DNA of 64,000 nucleotides, taken from assembly GCA_019359095.1 (NCBI GenBank), contig JAHHHZ010000033.1, positions 1 to 64,000 on the forward strand, read 5' to 3'. Source of the DNA: Pleurocapsa minor HA4230-MV1 (GTDB lineage Bacteria > Cyanobacteriota > Cyanobacteriia > Cyanobacteriales > Xenococcaceae). This document shows positions 48,371-57,166 of this stretch, one piece after another. Position numbers and translations under genes: made by a program. The notes beneath the pieces are model-generated. The model made no database searches and had not been told where the DNA came from. It saw only the letters and a program-made list of their open reading frames with translations. The number at the start of each line of letters is the position of its first letter. Positions within the stretch are counted from its first letter, which is position 1.

Positions 48371-51300
48371 ATGCACCTGCCAGGCACTATTATTGATAAT
48401 CAATATCAGATTATTCAAAAGTTAGGTTGGTCAGAAAGGGAAAAAACCTATCTGGCAAAAAATTTACAGGCTACGGTCGATGCCAAGTGCATCATCAAAC
48501 AGTTGGACTTTGACAGTGAAAATGAAGCCAATTGGTACATTATCCAACAATATTTGTTTAGGGAAGCGACAGTCATCAAAAGACTGGGGGATCATCCTCA
48601 AATTCCTCAGCTACAACATTACTTTAGCCAGGGTCAACAGTTTTATCTTGTTCGTGAATATATTGATGGTGATAATCTCGAACAAGAAGTTGAACGGAAA
48701 AAATTTGACGAAGCTGAGGTAATTTACTTAATTCAAGATGGATTACGCATTTTGGACTTTATTCACAAAACTAATGTGATGCATCGTGATATTCAGCCAA
48801 TTCACATAGTTAAACGCAAGCAGGATAATGTCCATGTCTTAATTAATTTTGGCGCACTGCGTAAAATTGAAGCCCAGGAAATTAATCTCAAGGGAGAGCT
48901 AATTTTAAATCGAGCCATTGACAACTTAGCTTATGCAGCTCCAGAACAAAAAATAGGAGAATTTTACTTTAGCAGTGATATTTATGCTCTGGCTAGAAGT
49001 GCCGTCTATGCTTTAACTAGGCGATCGCCTTTGGAACTAGAGCAAGCTAAGATTGACTGGCGATCGCAATGTCAGATTAGCAGTAAATTCGAGACAATTC
49101 TGATGAAGATGATGTCGCCGATAGTAGAAAATCGCTATCAGTCTGCTTTAGAGGTGCTGCAAGATTTACGACCATTGCTCAAAATTAAACAGTTAGTGGG
49201 TGGTCGCTATTTAATTACAGGTTATCTAGGAGGCAACGAGGGAGTTGAGACCTATTTGGCTAATAATCTACGCCGTCAATATCAATCTCCTTGTTTAATC
49301 AAACAAATTGAACTACCCCAGAGCGATGATCACAACAAGTTTCAGCTTGAAGGCAATTTTATCGAAGAATTATCTGTTTTAGAAAGGTTAGGATATCACG
49401 AGCAAATTCCTCAGCTACGGGATCATTTTGAAGAGAATGATGAATTTTACCTAGTTCAAGAATATATTCAAGGAAAAAGCCTGACACAGAAAATAGCCCA
49501 GCAAAATCTTTCTACTGCTCAAATAATTCAGATTTTCGAGAGTACTTTATCTGTTCTCCAGTTTATTCATCAAAATCGTCTCATTCACCGCAACATTAAA
49601 CCGTCAAATTTAATTATTCGCGAACTCGATCAGCAGGTGATCATCACTGATTTTGGTATTTTGCATGAAATCAAAACCCGACCCAATCTTTTGCTAGATA
49701 GTCGCACTTTTGAGCGACAAAATTATTGGCCACCTGAACAGGCTGCGGGAAGACCAACGATTAGCAGCGATCTTTACGCTGTGGGTATGACTGTAATTGA
49801 GGCATTAACAGGAACTAAGCCAGCGACCTTTACTAGAGAACAGACTGGTAAGCTGTTATGGGAGCAAAACTTGACTCTAGACCGTCGTTTAATTAGAATC
49901 ATCGATAAATTGATTCAGTTAGATTTAGGTCAACGATATCAGTCAGCGGAAAAAGTTCTTAGTGACTTGAGAAAAATCAACAGTTATGGAAGTTGGAATT
50001 ATCAGCCAACTAAAATTAAACTTCAGGATTCTAAGACTGCTAATCAACAGAGAAGATCCAGAAGCTCTAGGAGATCTAGAAGATCGATTTTGCCACTGCT
50101 TATTGGTCTTTTAGGTGTTATTTGTTTACTGGGCAGTATTGAATTTACTTTTCCTACTGTTAGACCTCTTTATTATTGGTATCAGGGTCAGAAACTATTG
50201 CCCAAACAACCCCAGGCTGCTCTCGATCGCTTTACTCAAGCAACTAATCTCAAAGCTCAGAATTGGCGGGCGTGGTTAGGTAGGGGAGATGCTCTAGCAT
50301 CTATGGAACGCTATCCCGATGCTCTAGAAGCTTATACCGAAGCGACAGAACTAAATCCTGACTTTAGTGCGGGTTGGCAAAAGCGAGGCGATGTTTTATT
50401 CCACCTAGATAAGTTTACGGAAGCGATCGCCGCTTATAATCAAGCTTTAGAGTTAGAGCCAGAATCAGCCACAATCTATAATCGCAAAGGACAGGCTTTA
50501 TTTGAACTACAACAATATGAGGCTGCCTTAGTCATGCAGGATGCAGCATTAGAACGCAACCAACTAAACCCACAGTTTTTAAGCGATCGCGCCCAGGTAT
50601 TATTTCAGCTAGGTCAATATAACAAGGCACTGGCTATATTTAATCAAGTTCAGGCAATTCAACCTAACAGTTTTCAATTATGGCAAGATAAGTTTCTCGT
50701 TTTAAAGGCTTTAAATCGTTCTCAAGAAGCAGAGAAGGTTCGGCGAGAAGTGAATAACAAATACATTCAAATCATTCAACAGCAGCCCCAGGACATATCA
50801 GCTTGGATTGCTCAAGGAGATTTTTTTGCCGAGACTCAGATGTACAACAAGGCAGTTGAAGCTTATAACCAGGCGATTAAATTAATGCCCGATAATTATG
50901 CAGCCTGGCTGGGTAAGGGCAAAGCTTTAACCCAACTGGGTCAGTCGGCAAATGCATTGGCTGCTATAGACCGCACTCTCCAAATTCTGCCTGAATCTTA
51001 TAAAGCTTGGCAGGGTAAAGGTTTGATTTCCCAACGGCAAAATAATCTACCTGGCGCGATCGCCAATTACGATCAAGCGATCAAAATTAATGATAGTATC
51101 CCCTCTTTGTGGCGCGATCGCGCTATTGTCTTAAATCAGCAAGAAAAATATACTCAAGCTGTTGAATCTTTAACCAAGGCTAGCGAACTTAGCCCCTACG
51201 ATGTGCAAATTTGGCAGGAGTTAGCATCCGCCTGGTCAGCATTAGGCAATGATAATCAAGCTATTGTGGCGATCGATCGGGGACTAAAATTCTATCCCCA

Positions 51301-51454
51301 AAATTTAGCTTTATGGAATTTAAAAGGTCTGATTCAAACCAACAATGCTCAGTATAACCAAGCCTGTCAAACATATCGTGATTCACGTGCGATCGCTGGC
51401 GAATCAATGATCATTCTGGATTCAATGAGACAGTTGGGATGCCGTTTAAACTAA
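48371..51454 (+). CDS. Tandem degenerate kinase domains, TM helix and TPRs
   Basis: A 1027-aa single-pass protein. Domain 1 (about 8-270): Lys43 kept (CIIKQ), HRD kept (138-140), but HRDIQPIHIV has His145 for Asn and the DFG is NFG (159-161). Domain 2 (about 275-535): Lys311 kept, catalytic loop HRNIKPSNL with Asn408 for Asp, and DFG kept (427-429). Each domain thus lacks one of the two key Asp residues, at opposite positions. A Ser/Arg-rich stretch (562-571), a TM helix (about 572-592) and about ten TPRs (610-1027) follow, TPRs outside if the kinases face the cytoplasm. It probably works as a scaffold or pseudokinase rather than an active kinase. Confidence 0.83.
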   Translation: MHLPGTIIDNQYQIIQKLGWSEREKTYLAKNLQATVDAKCIIKQLDFDSENEANWYIIQQYLFREATVIKRLGDHPQIPQLQHYFSQGQQFYLVREYIDGDNLEQEVERKKFDEAEVIYLIQDGLRILDFIHKTNVMHRDIQPIHIVKRKQDNVHVLINFGALRKIEAQEINLKGELILNRAIDNLAYAAPEQKIGEFYFSSDIYALARSAVYALTRRSPLELEQAKIDWRSQCQISSKFETILMKMMSPIVENRYQSALEVLQDLRPLLKIKQLVGGRYLITGYLGGNEGVETYLANNLRRQYQSPCLIKQIELPQSDDHNKFQLEGNFIEELSVLERLGYHEQIPQLRDHFEENDEFYLVQEYIQGKSLTQKIAQQNLSTAQIIQIFESTLSVLQFIHQNRLIHRNIKPSNLIIRELDQQVIITDFGILHEIKTRPNLLLDSRTFERQNYWPPEQAAGRPTISSDLYAVGMTVIEALTGTKPATFTREQTGKLLWEQNLTLDRRLIRIIDKLIQLDLGQRYQSAEKVLSDLRKINSYGSWNYQPTKIKLQDSKTANQQRRSRSSRRSRRSILPLLIGLLGVICLLGSIEFTFPTVRPLYYWYQGQKLLPKQPQAALDRFTQATNLKAQNWRAWLGRGDALASMERYPDALEAYTEATELNPDFSAGWQKRGDVLFHLDKFTEAIAAYNQALELEPESATIYNRKGQALFELQQYEAALVMQDAALERNQLNPQFLSDRAQVLFQLGQYNKALAIFNQVQAIQPNSFQLWQDKFLVLKALNRSQEAEKVRREVNNKYIQIIQQQPQDISAWIAQGDFFAETQMYNKAVEAYNQAIKLMPDNYAAWLGKGKALTQLGQSANALAAIDRTLQILPESYKAWQGKGLISQRQNNLPGAIANYDQAIKINDSIPSLWRDRAIVLNQQEKYTQAVESLTKASELSPYDVQIWQELASAWSALGNDNQAIVAIDRGLKFYPQNLALWNLKGLIQTNNAQYNQACQTYRDSRAIAGESMIILDSMRQLGCRLN

Positions 51455-51492
51455 TATTAAATCTACAAATATTTGCTACAAATAGAAGACTT

Positions 51493-51560
51493 GCCCTAAA
51501 GGATTAGCTCGCAAGCTCGTCCTAAAGGATTAGCTGGCGCGTCCGTCCTTCGCGTCGGGG
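51493..51560. repeat. Cluster of small palindromic repeats
   Basis: CCCTAAAGGATTAGCTCGC, CCTAAAGGATTAGCTGG and CGTCCTTCGCGTCGG, as at 37288 and 30787. Confidence 0.75.
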
Positions 51561-51678
51561 ACTATCTATCTGTATCATTTTTATTTGTATTTCATATAAA
51601 TTACGCTTAATGTAAATTAACTTTGTTTATTTGCGTAACGGACGCGATCGCACTACAGATCGCCTAAAGCTTAGTATA

Positions 51679-51710
51679 TTTTGGGTTTCACTCCGTTCTA
51701 TCCAACCTAG
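51679..51710. repeat. Palindromic TTGGGTTTC...ATCCAACC repeat
   Basis: TTTTGGGTTTCACTCCG, then TTCTATCCAACC, a copy of the family seen at 21269 and 51972. Confidence 0.65.
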
Positions 51711-51715
51711 AAATC

Positions 51716-51952
51716 TTATGATTCAGTAAATTGCCACTTAGCTAAGATTTCCTCAACCTTTTCTTTTTCTTTTGGATTTAATTCAATATAGTTTTGGCAA
51801 GCCATTGACATAACATCATAAAATTCTTGCTCTGATACGATTATTTTTTCTTCAAAATACCAACAAAGAACTCCATTAAAAGGGTTTTCATCTTCTTGTA
51901 ACTGTTCTGAATTGATGAACTGCCCAACTTGAGGAGAGGAAGCGATCGCCAT
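51716..51952 (-). CDS. Small hypothetical protein
   Basis: A 78-aa protein, largely acidic, with CWYFEEKIIVSEQEFYDVMSMACQNYIELNP and a helical C-terminus. I do not recognise a family. It lies between two copies of a palindromic repeat, 66 bp before the FAD-enzyme end, so it may be a stray gene. Confidence 0.5.
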   Translation of the reverse strand: MAIASSPQVGQFINSEQLQEDENPFNGVLCWYFEEKIIVSEQEFYDVMSMACQNYIELNPKEKEKVEEILAKWQFTES

Positions 51953-51971
51953 CTACATATCTAGCACCGTT

Positions 51972-52008
51972 TATATGTTGGGTTTTGCTTCGCGCTACCC
52001 AACCTACA
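51972..52008. repeat. Palindromic GTTGGGTTTTGC...CTACCCAAC repeat
   Basis: TTGGGTTTTGCTTCGC and GCGCTACCCAACC are complementary. It is a third copy of the family at 21269 and 51679. Confidence 0.7.
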
Positions 52009-52030
52009 GATCAGCGATAATCAGTAATTA

Positions 52031-53368
52031 TTAATAGCCTCTCATTTTGCCAGGGTTCAATAAGCCATAAGGATCGACTTGCTGTTTGAATGCTACTTTT
52101 TGCGGATCGATTTGTTTATTACCACCATCTTCAATGGTGTAGACATGAGGATTAGCGATGAACGCACCTTGGGATTCATGAGTACTAATGATCTGATTTA
52201 GTCTTGCTTCAGTGCTGTAGCGAATTAGCTGTAAACCCGCAGGTACAGCCTTCCCTCCTACACGCAAAAATTCTAGGTGAAGCATAATTTCATCTTCCTC
52301 CCCCTGTTGATAGAGTTTTTCTAGTCTTTCGAGGGTGAAATAAAAAGTTTGCAGGTAGGTTAAATTGCGATCGCAGCTTCGAGCAAGAAGAGTTGTATGA
52401 TTCCAGGTAAATTCTAGTAGGCTATTGGCTTTGAGCGTTGAAGCTGGATGACTATAGGTTATTGCTCCTTTGTACTCTTTAACTAAATCCTGAAAAGCGG
52501 CAAAATCAAATTGAGAAACCATCAACAGAGCGCAAGGTTTGCCTTCGGGAATATAGCTTTGCAACGCCGTGAAGTAGCGTGAAATAGGTGCAGCATGAAT
52601 ACTAACCAGCTTTTTGACAATACCGTTGCTGTCACTTAAAGCCTGTCCAAACTTGGCAGCAGTCATAAAATCAGCAAAAATGGCGATCGCTTCTTGCCAA
52701 GGATAAGCAGGAGCGAGAGGGATTTCTAATTCGGTAATGATGCCTGTTGTACCATAGGCATGAAGTACATTTTGTACCTCATCTCCCTGTAATTCTATAA
52801 CTCTAGGTTGATCCTCCATAGTTACAAGACGAACTCGACGGAGATTACCGCGATCGCTAATTTGTCCGTAATTGATCGAACCCATACCCACGCTCCCACC
52901 ACCAATAAAGCCCCCAATACTAGCGGTACGATAGGTAGAAGGAGCCATGCGTAACTCCCAGCCGATTTCTCTAGCTTGTTTATCAAAGGCTGCCATTCTC
53001 ACTCCTGGCTGCACACAGGCTATACCAGGTTTAAGGCTAATAATCTGATTCATTTTGGAAGTATCGAGAATTATACCGCCCTGCAACGGGATACATTGAC
53101 CATAATTCCCTGTCCCCGCACCTCTTACCGTGAGCGGAATCTTGTTTTGCACGCAGACTTGGGCAATTTGCAGCACTTCGGCTTCTGTCGTGGGAAATAC
53201 GGCTAGATCTCCGCGTTTATCTTGTAATTGCTCTTGGAGAATTGGGCTGAAATGATAATAATCTAAAGATAATTTAGTTAATCGCTCGCGATCGCTTGTA
53301 ATTTCAATTCCCTTTAGTTCCAGAGCGATCGCTTGGTAGTCGATATTTGTATTTGTACTTGTATTCAT
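52031..53368 (-). CDS. FAD-linked oxidase (GlcD-type)
   Basis: A 445-aa FAD-binding oxidoreductase. Seen: the PCMH-type FAD fold with FPTTEAEVLQIAQVCVQNKIPLTVRGAGTGN (diphosphate-binding loop), GGFIGGGSVGMGSINYG and the C-terminal PYGLLNPGKM. Resembles glycolate or D-lactate dehydrogenase subunit GlcD, but the Fe-S partner (GlcF) is not beside it, so the substrate is open. I chose ATG 53368 over a TTG at 53404. Confidence 0.83.
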   Translation of the reverse strand: MNTSTNTNIDYQAIALELKGIEITSDRERLTKLSLDYYHFSPILQEQLQDKRGDLAVFPTTEAEVLQIAQVCVQNKIPLTVRGAGTGNYGQCIPLQGGIILDTSKMNQIISLKPGIACVQPGVRMAAFDKQAREIGWELRMAPSTYRTASIGGFIGGGSVGMGSINYGQISDRGNLRRVRLVTMEDQPRVIELQGDEVQNVLHAYGTTGIITELEIPLAPAYPWQEAIAIFADFMTAAKFGQALSDSNGIVKKLVSIHAAPISRYFTALQSYIPEGKPCALLMVSQFDFAAFQDLVKEYKGAITYSHPASTLKANSLLEFTWNHTTLLARSCDRNLTYLQTFYFTLERLEKLYQQGEEDEIMLHLEFLRVGGKAVPAGLQLIRYSTEARLNQIISTHESQGAFIANPHVYTIEDGGNKQIDPQKVAFKQQVDPYGLLNPGKMRGY

Positions 53369-53525
53369 TAATTTAGGATTACGTCTAAGCTTATTGTGAC
53401 GCAAACCCTCTTATCAAGCAAGATTGACGGTATTTTAGTGATTATCTGAAAAATTGGTTAAAAAGTTGACACTGTTGAAAGTAACGCTTGTACCAAATCT
53501 TTGAACCAAAGTTAAGTCAGCCATA

Positions 53526-53554
53526 AGTAGAAAAAATATCTAATTTTTCCTACT
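53526..53554. promoter_or_regulatory. Hairpin upstream of the recombinase module
   Basis: AGTAGAAAAAAT and ATTTTTCCTACT form a 12-bp stem (one mismatch) with a 5-base loop. It lies between the oxidase gene and the recombinase gene. Its role is unknown; it could be the element end or a terminator. Confidence 0.4.
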
Positions 53555-53679
53555 ATTCCCAATTCATTCCTGTTAGTTATTGGTTCTGGTTCTACATAGA
53601 ACAAGTACCTTTACTGATGTCGATAAGCCTTGCTACAGGTACTATTGAGCGAATTATATTTACTCTTTATTGGTTGCTA

Positions 53680-53717
53680 GTACTGGAATTGTAGACATCT
53701 GAATACAATTCCAGTAC
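53680..53717. promoter_or_regulatory. Perfect 14-bp inverted repeat just before the recombinase gene
   Basis: GTACTGGAATTGTA (53680-53693), 10-base loop, TACAATTCCAGTAC (53704-53717). The stem ends 11 bases before the ATG at 53729. Two weaker mirrored arms AGTACCT and AGGTACT lie about 60-100 bp upstream. This could be a recombinase binding or crossover site, or a translation-control hairpin. Confidence 0.65.
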
Positions 53718-53728
53718 CTCTTTTGAAC

Positions 53729-54367
53729 ATGAAAAATCACGGCAAAGGACAAGCGGCAATCTGGACACCGCAAATTATTCGTCAAATGCGATCGCGTTTT
53801 AAGTCAAATGCGCAAAGATTGATTTTTGAGATCTCGCTGTTTACTGGTGAACGAATGGGGGCAATTGTCCAGTTACTCGTGAGTGATGTATTTGATAAAA
53901 ACGGTGAAGTACTTGAATTCATTACCTTTGCTAGCTCAACCCGAAAAAGCACAAAACACGGGTTGGCGAATACCCGTCAAGTAGCAGTCCATTCTGACTT
54001 AAAATTTTATCTTGAAGCTTATAAATTTGACGGATCGGGTTATTTGTTTCCCTCAGATAGTGAGACCGGCCATATCAGTTTGCGCGCGGTTGATAAGTAT
54101 TGGAGAGCTATTTTTGATGAACTTGGTTTATCTGGTTACTCAACTCATTCTTCGCGCCGTTGGGTGATTAATAGCTTGAGAAAGTCAGGGATTGAAATTG
54201 TCACTATTGCTGAAACCATGGGCATGAACATTCAGACCGTGAGACATTATCTCGATAACGATCCGCGCGAATGTAGACGCGCGATCGCCACTCTGACTAC
54301 GGTCGGCTTTTCGGAGAGAAACTACATGCGGACAAGTCCTTTGTCACCGAAAACGCGACCTATTTAG
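53729..54367 (+). CDS. Solo catalytic-domain tyrosine recombinase
   Basis: A 212-aa tyrosine recombinase without an N-terminal arm- or core-binding domain. Seen: Arg42 (FTGERMGAI), Lys73/Lys76 (STRKSTKHG), HxxR at His140-Arg143 (YSTHSSRRWV), Met166 where His or Trp is expected (AETMGMN) and Tyr174 (VRHYLD). The catalytic set is thus nearly complete. Start: ATG 53729, since the TTG at 53723 has no ribosome site. It is followed 4 bp later by the Transposase_20-like gene, apparently one operon. Likely part of a small mobile unit; an ordinary chromosomal resolvase role is less likely as no cell-division gene lies near. Confidence 0.78.
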   Translation: MKNHGKGQAAIWTPQIIRQMRSRFKSNAQRLIFEISLFTGERMGAIVQLLVSDVFDKNGEVLEFITFASSTRKSTKHGLANTRQVAVHSDLKFYLEAYKFDGSGYLFPSDSETGHISLRAVDKYWRAIFDELGLSGYSTHSSRRWVINSLRKSGIEIVTIAETMGMNIQTVRHYLDNDPRECRRAIATLTTVGFSERNYMRTSPLSPKTRPI

Positions 54368-54371
54368 CTAG

Positions 54372-55322
54372 ATGAGCAAATTGACTGCACGAAGGATAGG
54401 CATTTTTAACCGTAAGCAAATTAAAGATTATTTTGCTTTAAATCCAGATTGGATTAGTGCTGTGGCTTTATCTAAACTGATCGAGCGACCTCATTGCCGA
54501 CACTTGGTTAAGGTCGGCTACTTGTCAGAAGAATTAATCAAGGTTAGCTACTTAAACAAGAATAGCGATGGGCAAAGCCCGCGCAAAGCGCATCGCAAAA
54601 TAATTCACTATCATGAGTTCCCCGAAGTAGCACGACAATCGATGAAAATATCCAAAATCAAGGGATATACGCCATTGATTTACTGGCTAGCTATAGGCAT
54701 CAAAAACACTCGTTACGACAATAAGTACAAGCTATCAGTAGCGCCAGAATTAGGCATTGCCATTACTGATTACACCCGTGACCATGCTCAAACCATCATT
54801 GCTTTAGAGTTACGAATTACCCAAACCCTCAGCGCGATCGCATCTTGCCTCAACCTACCAGAATTCGATGTTTATAATGCCGTGTTTAACCGCTTTGGAT
54901 TTGGGCTAAACGTTAGAGCATTATTACTTTTCAACCTTTATCCGTTTGAAAAATTATTAGTTGATGGTAAACCTTGGGTAGAATATGAACGCCAAGGCTT
55001 GAAACTACAAAAACGCCCTCGTTCCCTGCGTAAGTTTCAAGCTTTTTGCGGTCTATCCTACAGCTACAAACAATCAGGAGACAAGGTTAAACGTAAGTTT
55101 CACGGCAACGGTATAATTCGCTCCCATCTTTATATCTGGGCAGTTTGCACTCTTTCCCGCACCAAAAATATCAAACATAATGCCTTAAGACAGGAATTAA
55201 GCGATCGCTATCAAGAACTGAGAAAATCAGTCAAGGGTAAAGACGCGCTAACTAGAATTCTATTTAAGTTAACTCGGATGTTGTTTTACGAGTTTGTGAA
55301 GGAACTTCGACAAGTAGAATAG
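54372..55322 (+). CDS. Protein with IS110-like Transposase_20 C-terminus
   Basis: A 316-aa basic protein. The last 130 residues look like the Transposase_20 domain of IS110 enzymes: RFGFGLNVRALLLFNLYPFEKLL (like the helix-hairpin-helix G-x-G segment), then LRKFQAFCGLSYSYKQSGD, where IS110 proteins have AGL-P-x(4)-SG, and a Lys/Arg-rich HGNGIIRSHLYIWA. The N-terminal DEDD part of IS110 is not evident. A palindromic repeat encodes about residues 64-75 (NSDGQSPRKAHRK). Upstream in the operon is the recombinase gene. The pairing suggests a helper or DNA-binding partner; function not known. Confidence 0.55.
   Translation: MSKLTARRIGIFNRKQIKDYFALNPDWISAVALSKLIERPHCRHLVKVGYLSEELIKVSYLNKNSDGQSPRKAHRKIIHYHEFPEVARQSMKISKIKGYTPLIYWLAIGIKNTRYDNKYKLSVAPELGIAITDYTRDHAQTIIALELRITQTLSAIASCLNLPEFDVYNAVFNRFGFGLNVRALLLFNLYPFEKLLVDGKPWVEYERQGLKLQKRPRSLRKFQAFCGLSYSYKQSGDKVKRKFHGNGIIRSHLYIWAVCTLSRTKNIKHNALRQELSDRYQELRKSVKGKDALTRILFKLTRMLFYEFVKELRQVE
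54562..54597. repeat. Palindromic repeat inside the Transposase_20-like gene
   Basis: GCGATGGGCAAAGCCCGCG then CAAAGCGCATCGC: GCGATG/CATCGC and GGGC/GCCC arms. The frame is kept. Confidence 0.65.
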
Positions 55323-55366
55323 ATTAGAGAGAATATAAAGACAAGTTTCCCGTCAATCAAATTTTT

Positions 55367-56044
55367 ATGAACAAAGCAGTAGTCTTACTTTCTGGAGGAT
55401 TGGATTCCGCCACTACAGCAGCGATCGCGATCGCCGAAGGGTATCAGGTTATTGCGCTTTCTTTCCGCTATGGTCAAAGACACGAAAAGGAGTTAGTAGC
55501 TGCCAAAAAGATAGCTGAAGCCTTGGGAATTAAAGAACACTTTATCAGCGAAATCGATCTAGCTCAGTGGGGTGGATCTTCCCTGACGGATCAGTCTATG
55601 CCCATTCCTCAAGAGGGTTTAGAGCCTGATATTATTCCTTCTACTTATGTACCAGGACGCAATACGGTTTTTATGGCGATCGCTCTTTCCCTCGCCGAAG
55701 CGAAAAACGCCCAAGCGATTTATCTGGGAATTAATGCCGTAGACTATTCTGGTTATCCCGATTGTCGTCCTGAATATTTAGCAGCCTATCAAAAGCTGGC
55801 TAATCTCTCATCTAAAGCAGGAGTAGAAGGTAATGCCCCTCAGTTAATTGCACCTTTAGTAAAAGATTCCAAGCTGGATATCGTTCGTCGTGCTTTGGAG
55901 TTAAATGTTCCCATCGCCGATACTTGGTCTTGTTATCAGGGTGGTGAAACACCTTGTGGATTATGTGATTCTTGTCGAATACGCGATCGCGCTTTAATTG
56001 AAGCAGGAAGATCGGATCTCACTAGCGACAAGATAAGGCAATAG
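55367..56044 (+). CDS. queC: 7-cyano-7-deazaguanine synthase
   Basis: Converts CDG to preQ0 in queuosine synthesis. Seen: the N-terminal PP-loop [47 protein letters not shown] and the C-terminal zinc cluster [15 protein letters not shown]. Length 225 aa is normal. folK is convergent, with stop codons 4 bp apart. Confidence 0.96.
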   Translation: MNKAVVLLSGGLDSATTAAIAIAEGYQVIALSFRYGQRHEKELVAAKKIAEALGIKEHFISEIDLAQWGGSSLTDQSMPIPQEGLEPDIIPSTYVPGRNTVFMAIALSLAEAKNAQAIYLGINAVDYSGYPDCRPEYLAAYQKLANLSSKAGVEGNAPQLIAPLVKDSKLDIVRRALELNVPIADTWSCYQGGETPCGLCDSCRIRDRALIEAGRSDLTSDKIRQ

Positions 56045-56048
56045 CTGA

Positions 56049-56540
56049 CTAAATCGTAACGAATGGCTGTACTCCAGAAGTGTCAACGTTTCTCAGTAAT
56101 TTAGCAATCTTGGTTCCCGATACTGGTTCAATCCAGTCAGCAGCAATTTCCGCCAGGGGTACTAAGACAAATGCTCTTTCTGTCATCCGTGGATGAGGCA
56201 AAGTTAAGGTTGGAGTATTAAGAACTAAATCTCCATATAGCAATAAATCTAGATCCAAAGTACGGGGTTGAAGATCTCCTTTACTGGTTCTCCCAAACTG
56301 TATTTCCGTAGCTTGCAAAATAGCTAATAATTCCTCTGGAGTTTGCGCAGCAGATAATAAAGCACAGCCGTTGAGATAGTCAGACTGAGTTTCATCAGTG
56401 CCAACAGGTTTGGTTTGATACCAACGGGAAGTTGTCTTCAGCTTGATTCCAGGAATTTGATTGAGGGCATTGAGAGAACTTTCTAAGATACTTAAAGAAT
56501 CTCCCTGATTACTACCTAAAGCGATCGCGCATTCTGTCAT
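56049..56540 (-). CDS. folK: HPPK, folate synthesis
   Basis: 6-hydroxymethyl-7,8-dihydropterin pyrophosphokinase. Seen: IALGSNQGDSLSILESSLNAL, TSRWYQTKPVG, FGRTSKGDLQPRTLDLDLLLYGD and LPHPRMTERAFVLVPLAEI, all family hallmarks. 163 aa is normal. A small gene ends 2 bp before its start, on the same strand, so they probably share a transcript. Confidence 0.95.
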   Translation of the reverse strand: MTECAIALGSNQGDSLSILESSLNALNQIPGIKLKTTSRWYQTKPVGTDETQSDYLNGCALLSAAQTPEELLAILQATEIQFGRTSKGDLQPRTLDLDLLLYGDLVLNTPTLTLPHPRMTERAFVLVPLAEIAADWIEPVSGTKIAKLLRNVDTSGVQPFVTI

Positions 56541-56542
56541 GA

Positions 56543-56707
56543 TTATTTGGGGGGTAGATAAACAACAGCCATATAATCACTGCGATTATCAAGATCAATT
56601 CTGGATTTTTGGTAGAGTTGCCTTAGTAACACCTCCGCCTCCTTGCCAGGAACATCCAAGATGTTTGCAGCTTGATCCACAGTGAGCATTTGCTTTTCTG
56701 TAATCAT
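56543..56707 (-). CDS. Small 54-aa protein upstream of folK
   Basis: An open frame of 54 codons (MITEKQMLTVDQAANILDVP, PGKEAEVLLRQLYQKSRI, DYMAVVYLPPK) whose stop is 2 bp before the folK start. The helical N-terminal half looks like a HTH-type or small alpha protein. The frame stays open upstream (FQLREKAECHRRRRIIK) to a stop near 56770, so the true gene may be longer or be a worn remnant. No family is recognised. Confidence 0.5.
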   Translation of the reverse strand: MITEKQMLTVDQAANILDVPGKEAEVLLRQLYQKSRIDLDNRSDYMAVVYLPPK

Positions 56708-56869
56708 TTTAATAATTCGTCGACGGCGATGGCATTCGGCTTTTTCGCGTAGCTGAAAGCTTATCGGCGTTCAACATTAGTCAGCATGAAATCCTCGATC
56801 AAAAGTGCTTTCAGATTGATAGAGACAGCATGAACGTATAATGGATAAAGAGTTGTAGAGAGAGAGCTG

Positions 56870-57085
56870 ATGACGTTACAAGAAATACAAAATCAGGCAT
56901 TGCAGTTGTCTGTTGGCGATCGCTGGCGTTTAGTGCAGTCATTGTTAAGTTCAATTCAACAGGAAACGCTGGTGTTGAGTCATCCAACAACAGACGTGAA
57001 TCCTTTGGCGGGTCTTAATCCCTGGACTCAAAGCCTGATTGGGGTAGTTCAGTTAGGGACAGAAGAACCTACAGAGTCCTACTGA
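56870..57085 (+). CDS. Small antitoxin-like protein, orphan
   Basis: A 71-aa protein starting MTLQEIQNQALQLSVGDRWRLVQSLLSSIQQ, which resembles the short antitoxins of cyanobacterial toxin-antitoxin pairs. GAGAGAGCTG precedes the ATG. No toxin frame follows; the next gene is a cysteine desulfurase. It may have lost its partner or be shortened at the 3' end. Not certain. Confidence 0.5.
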   Translation: MTLQEIQNQALQLSVGDRWRLVQSLLSSIQQETLVLSHPTTDVNPLAGLNPWTQSLIGVVQLGTEEPTESY

Positions 57086-57166
57086 GCTTGGTCGTTAGAA
57101 GTAATAGTTGCTTTTGTGCCAATCACGCTAGCTATACTTAGGAATGGAAAGTTTGATATTTAAACT

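Noticed and set aside
48371..50000. Calling the 48371 gene an active Ser/Thr kinase
   Set aside because: Both kinase domains lack one key Asp each, so normal activity cannot be assumed.
53526..53554. Calling the 53526 hairpin an integron attC site
   Set aside because: It lacks the core sites and bulged bases of attC, and the recombinase is not of the IntI type.
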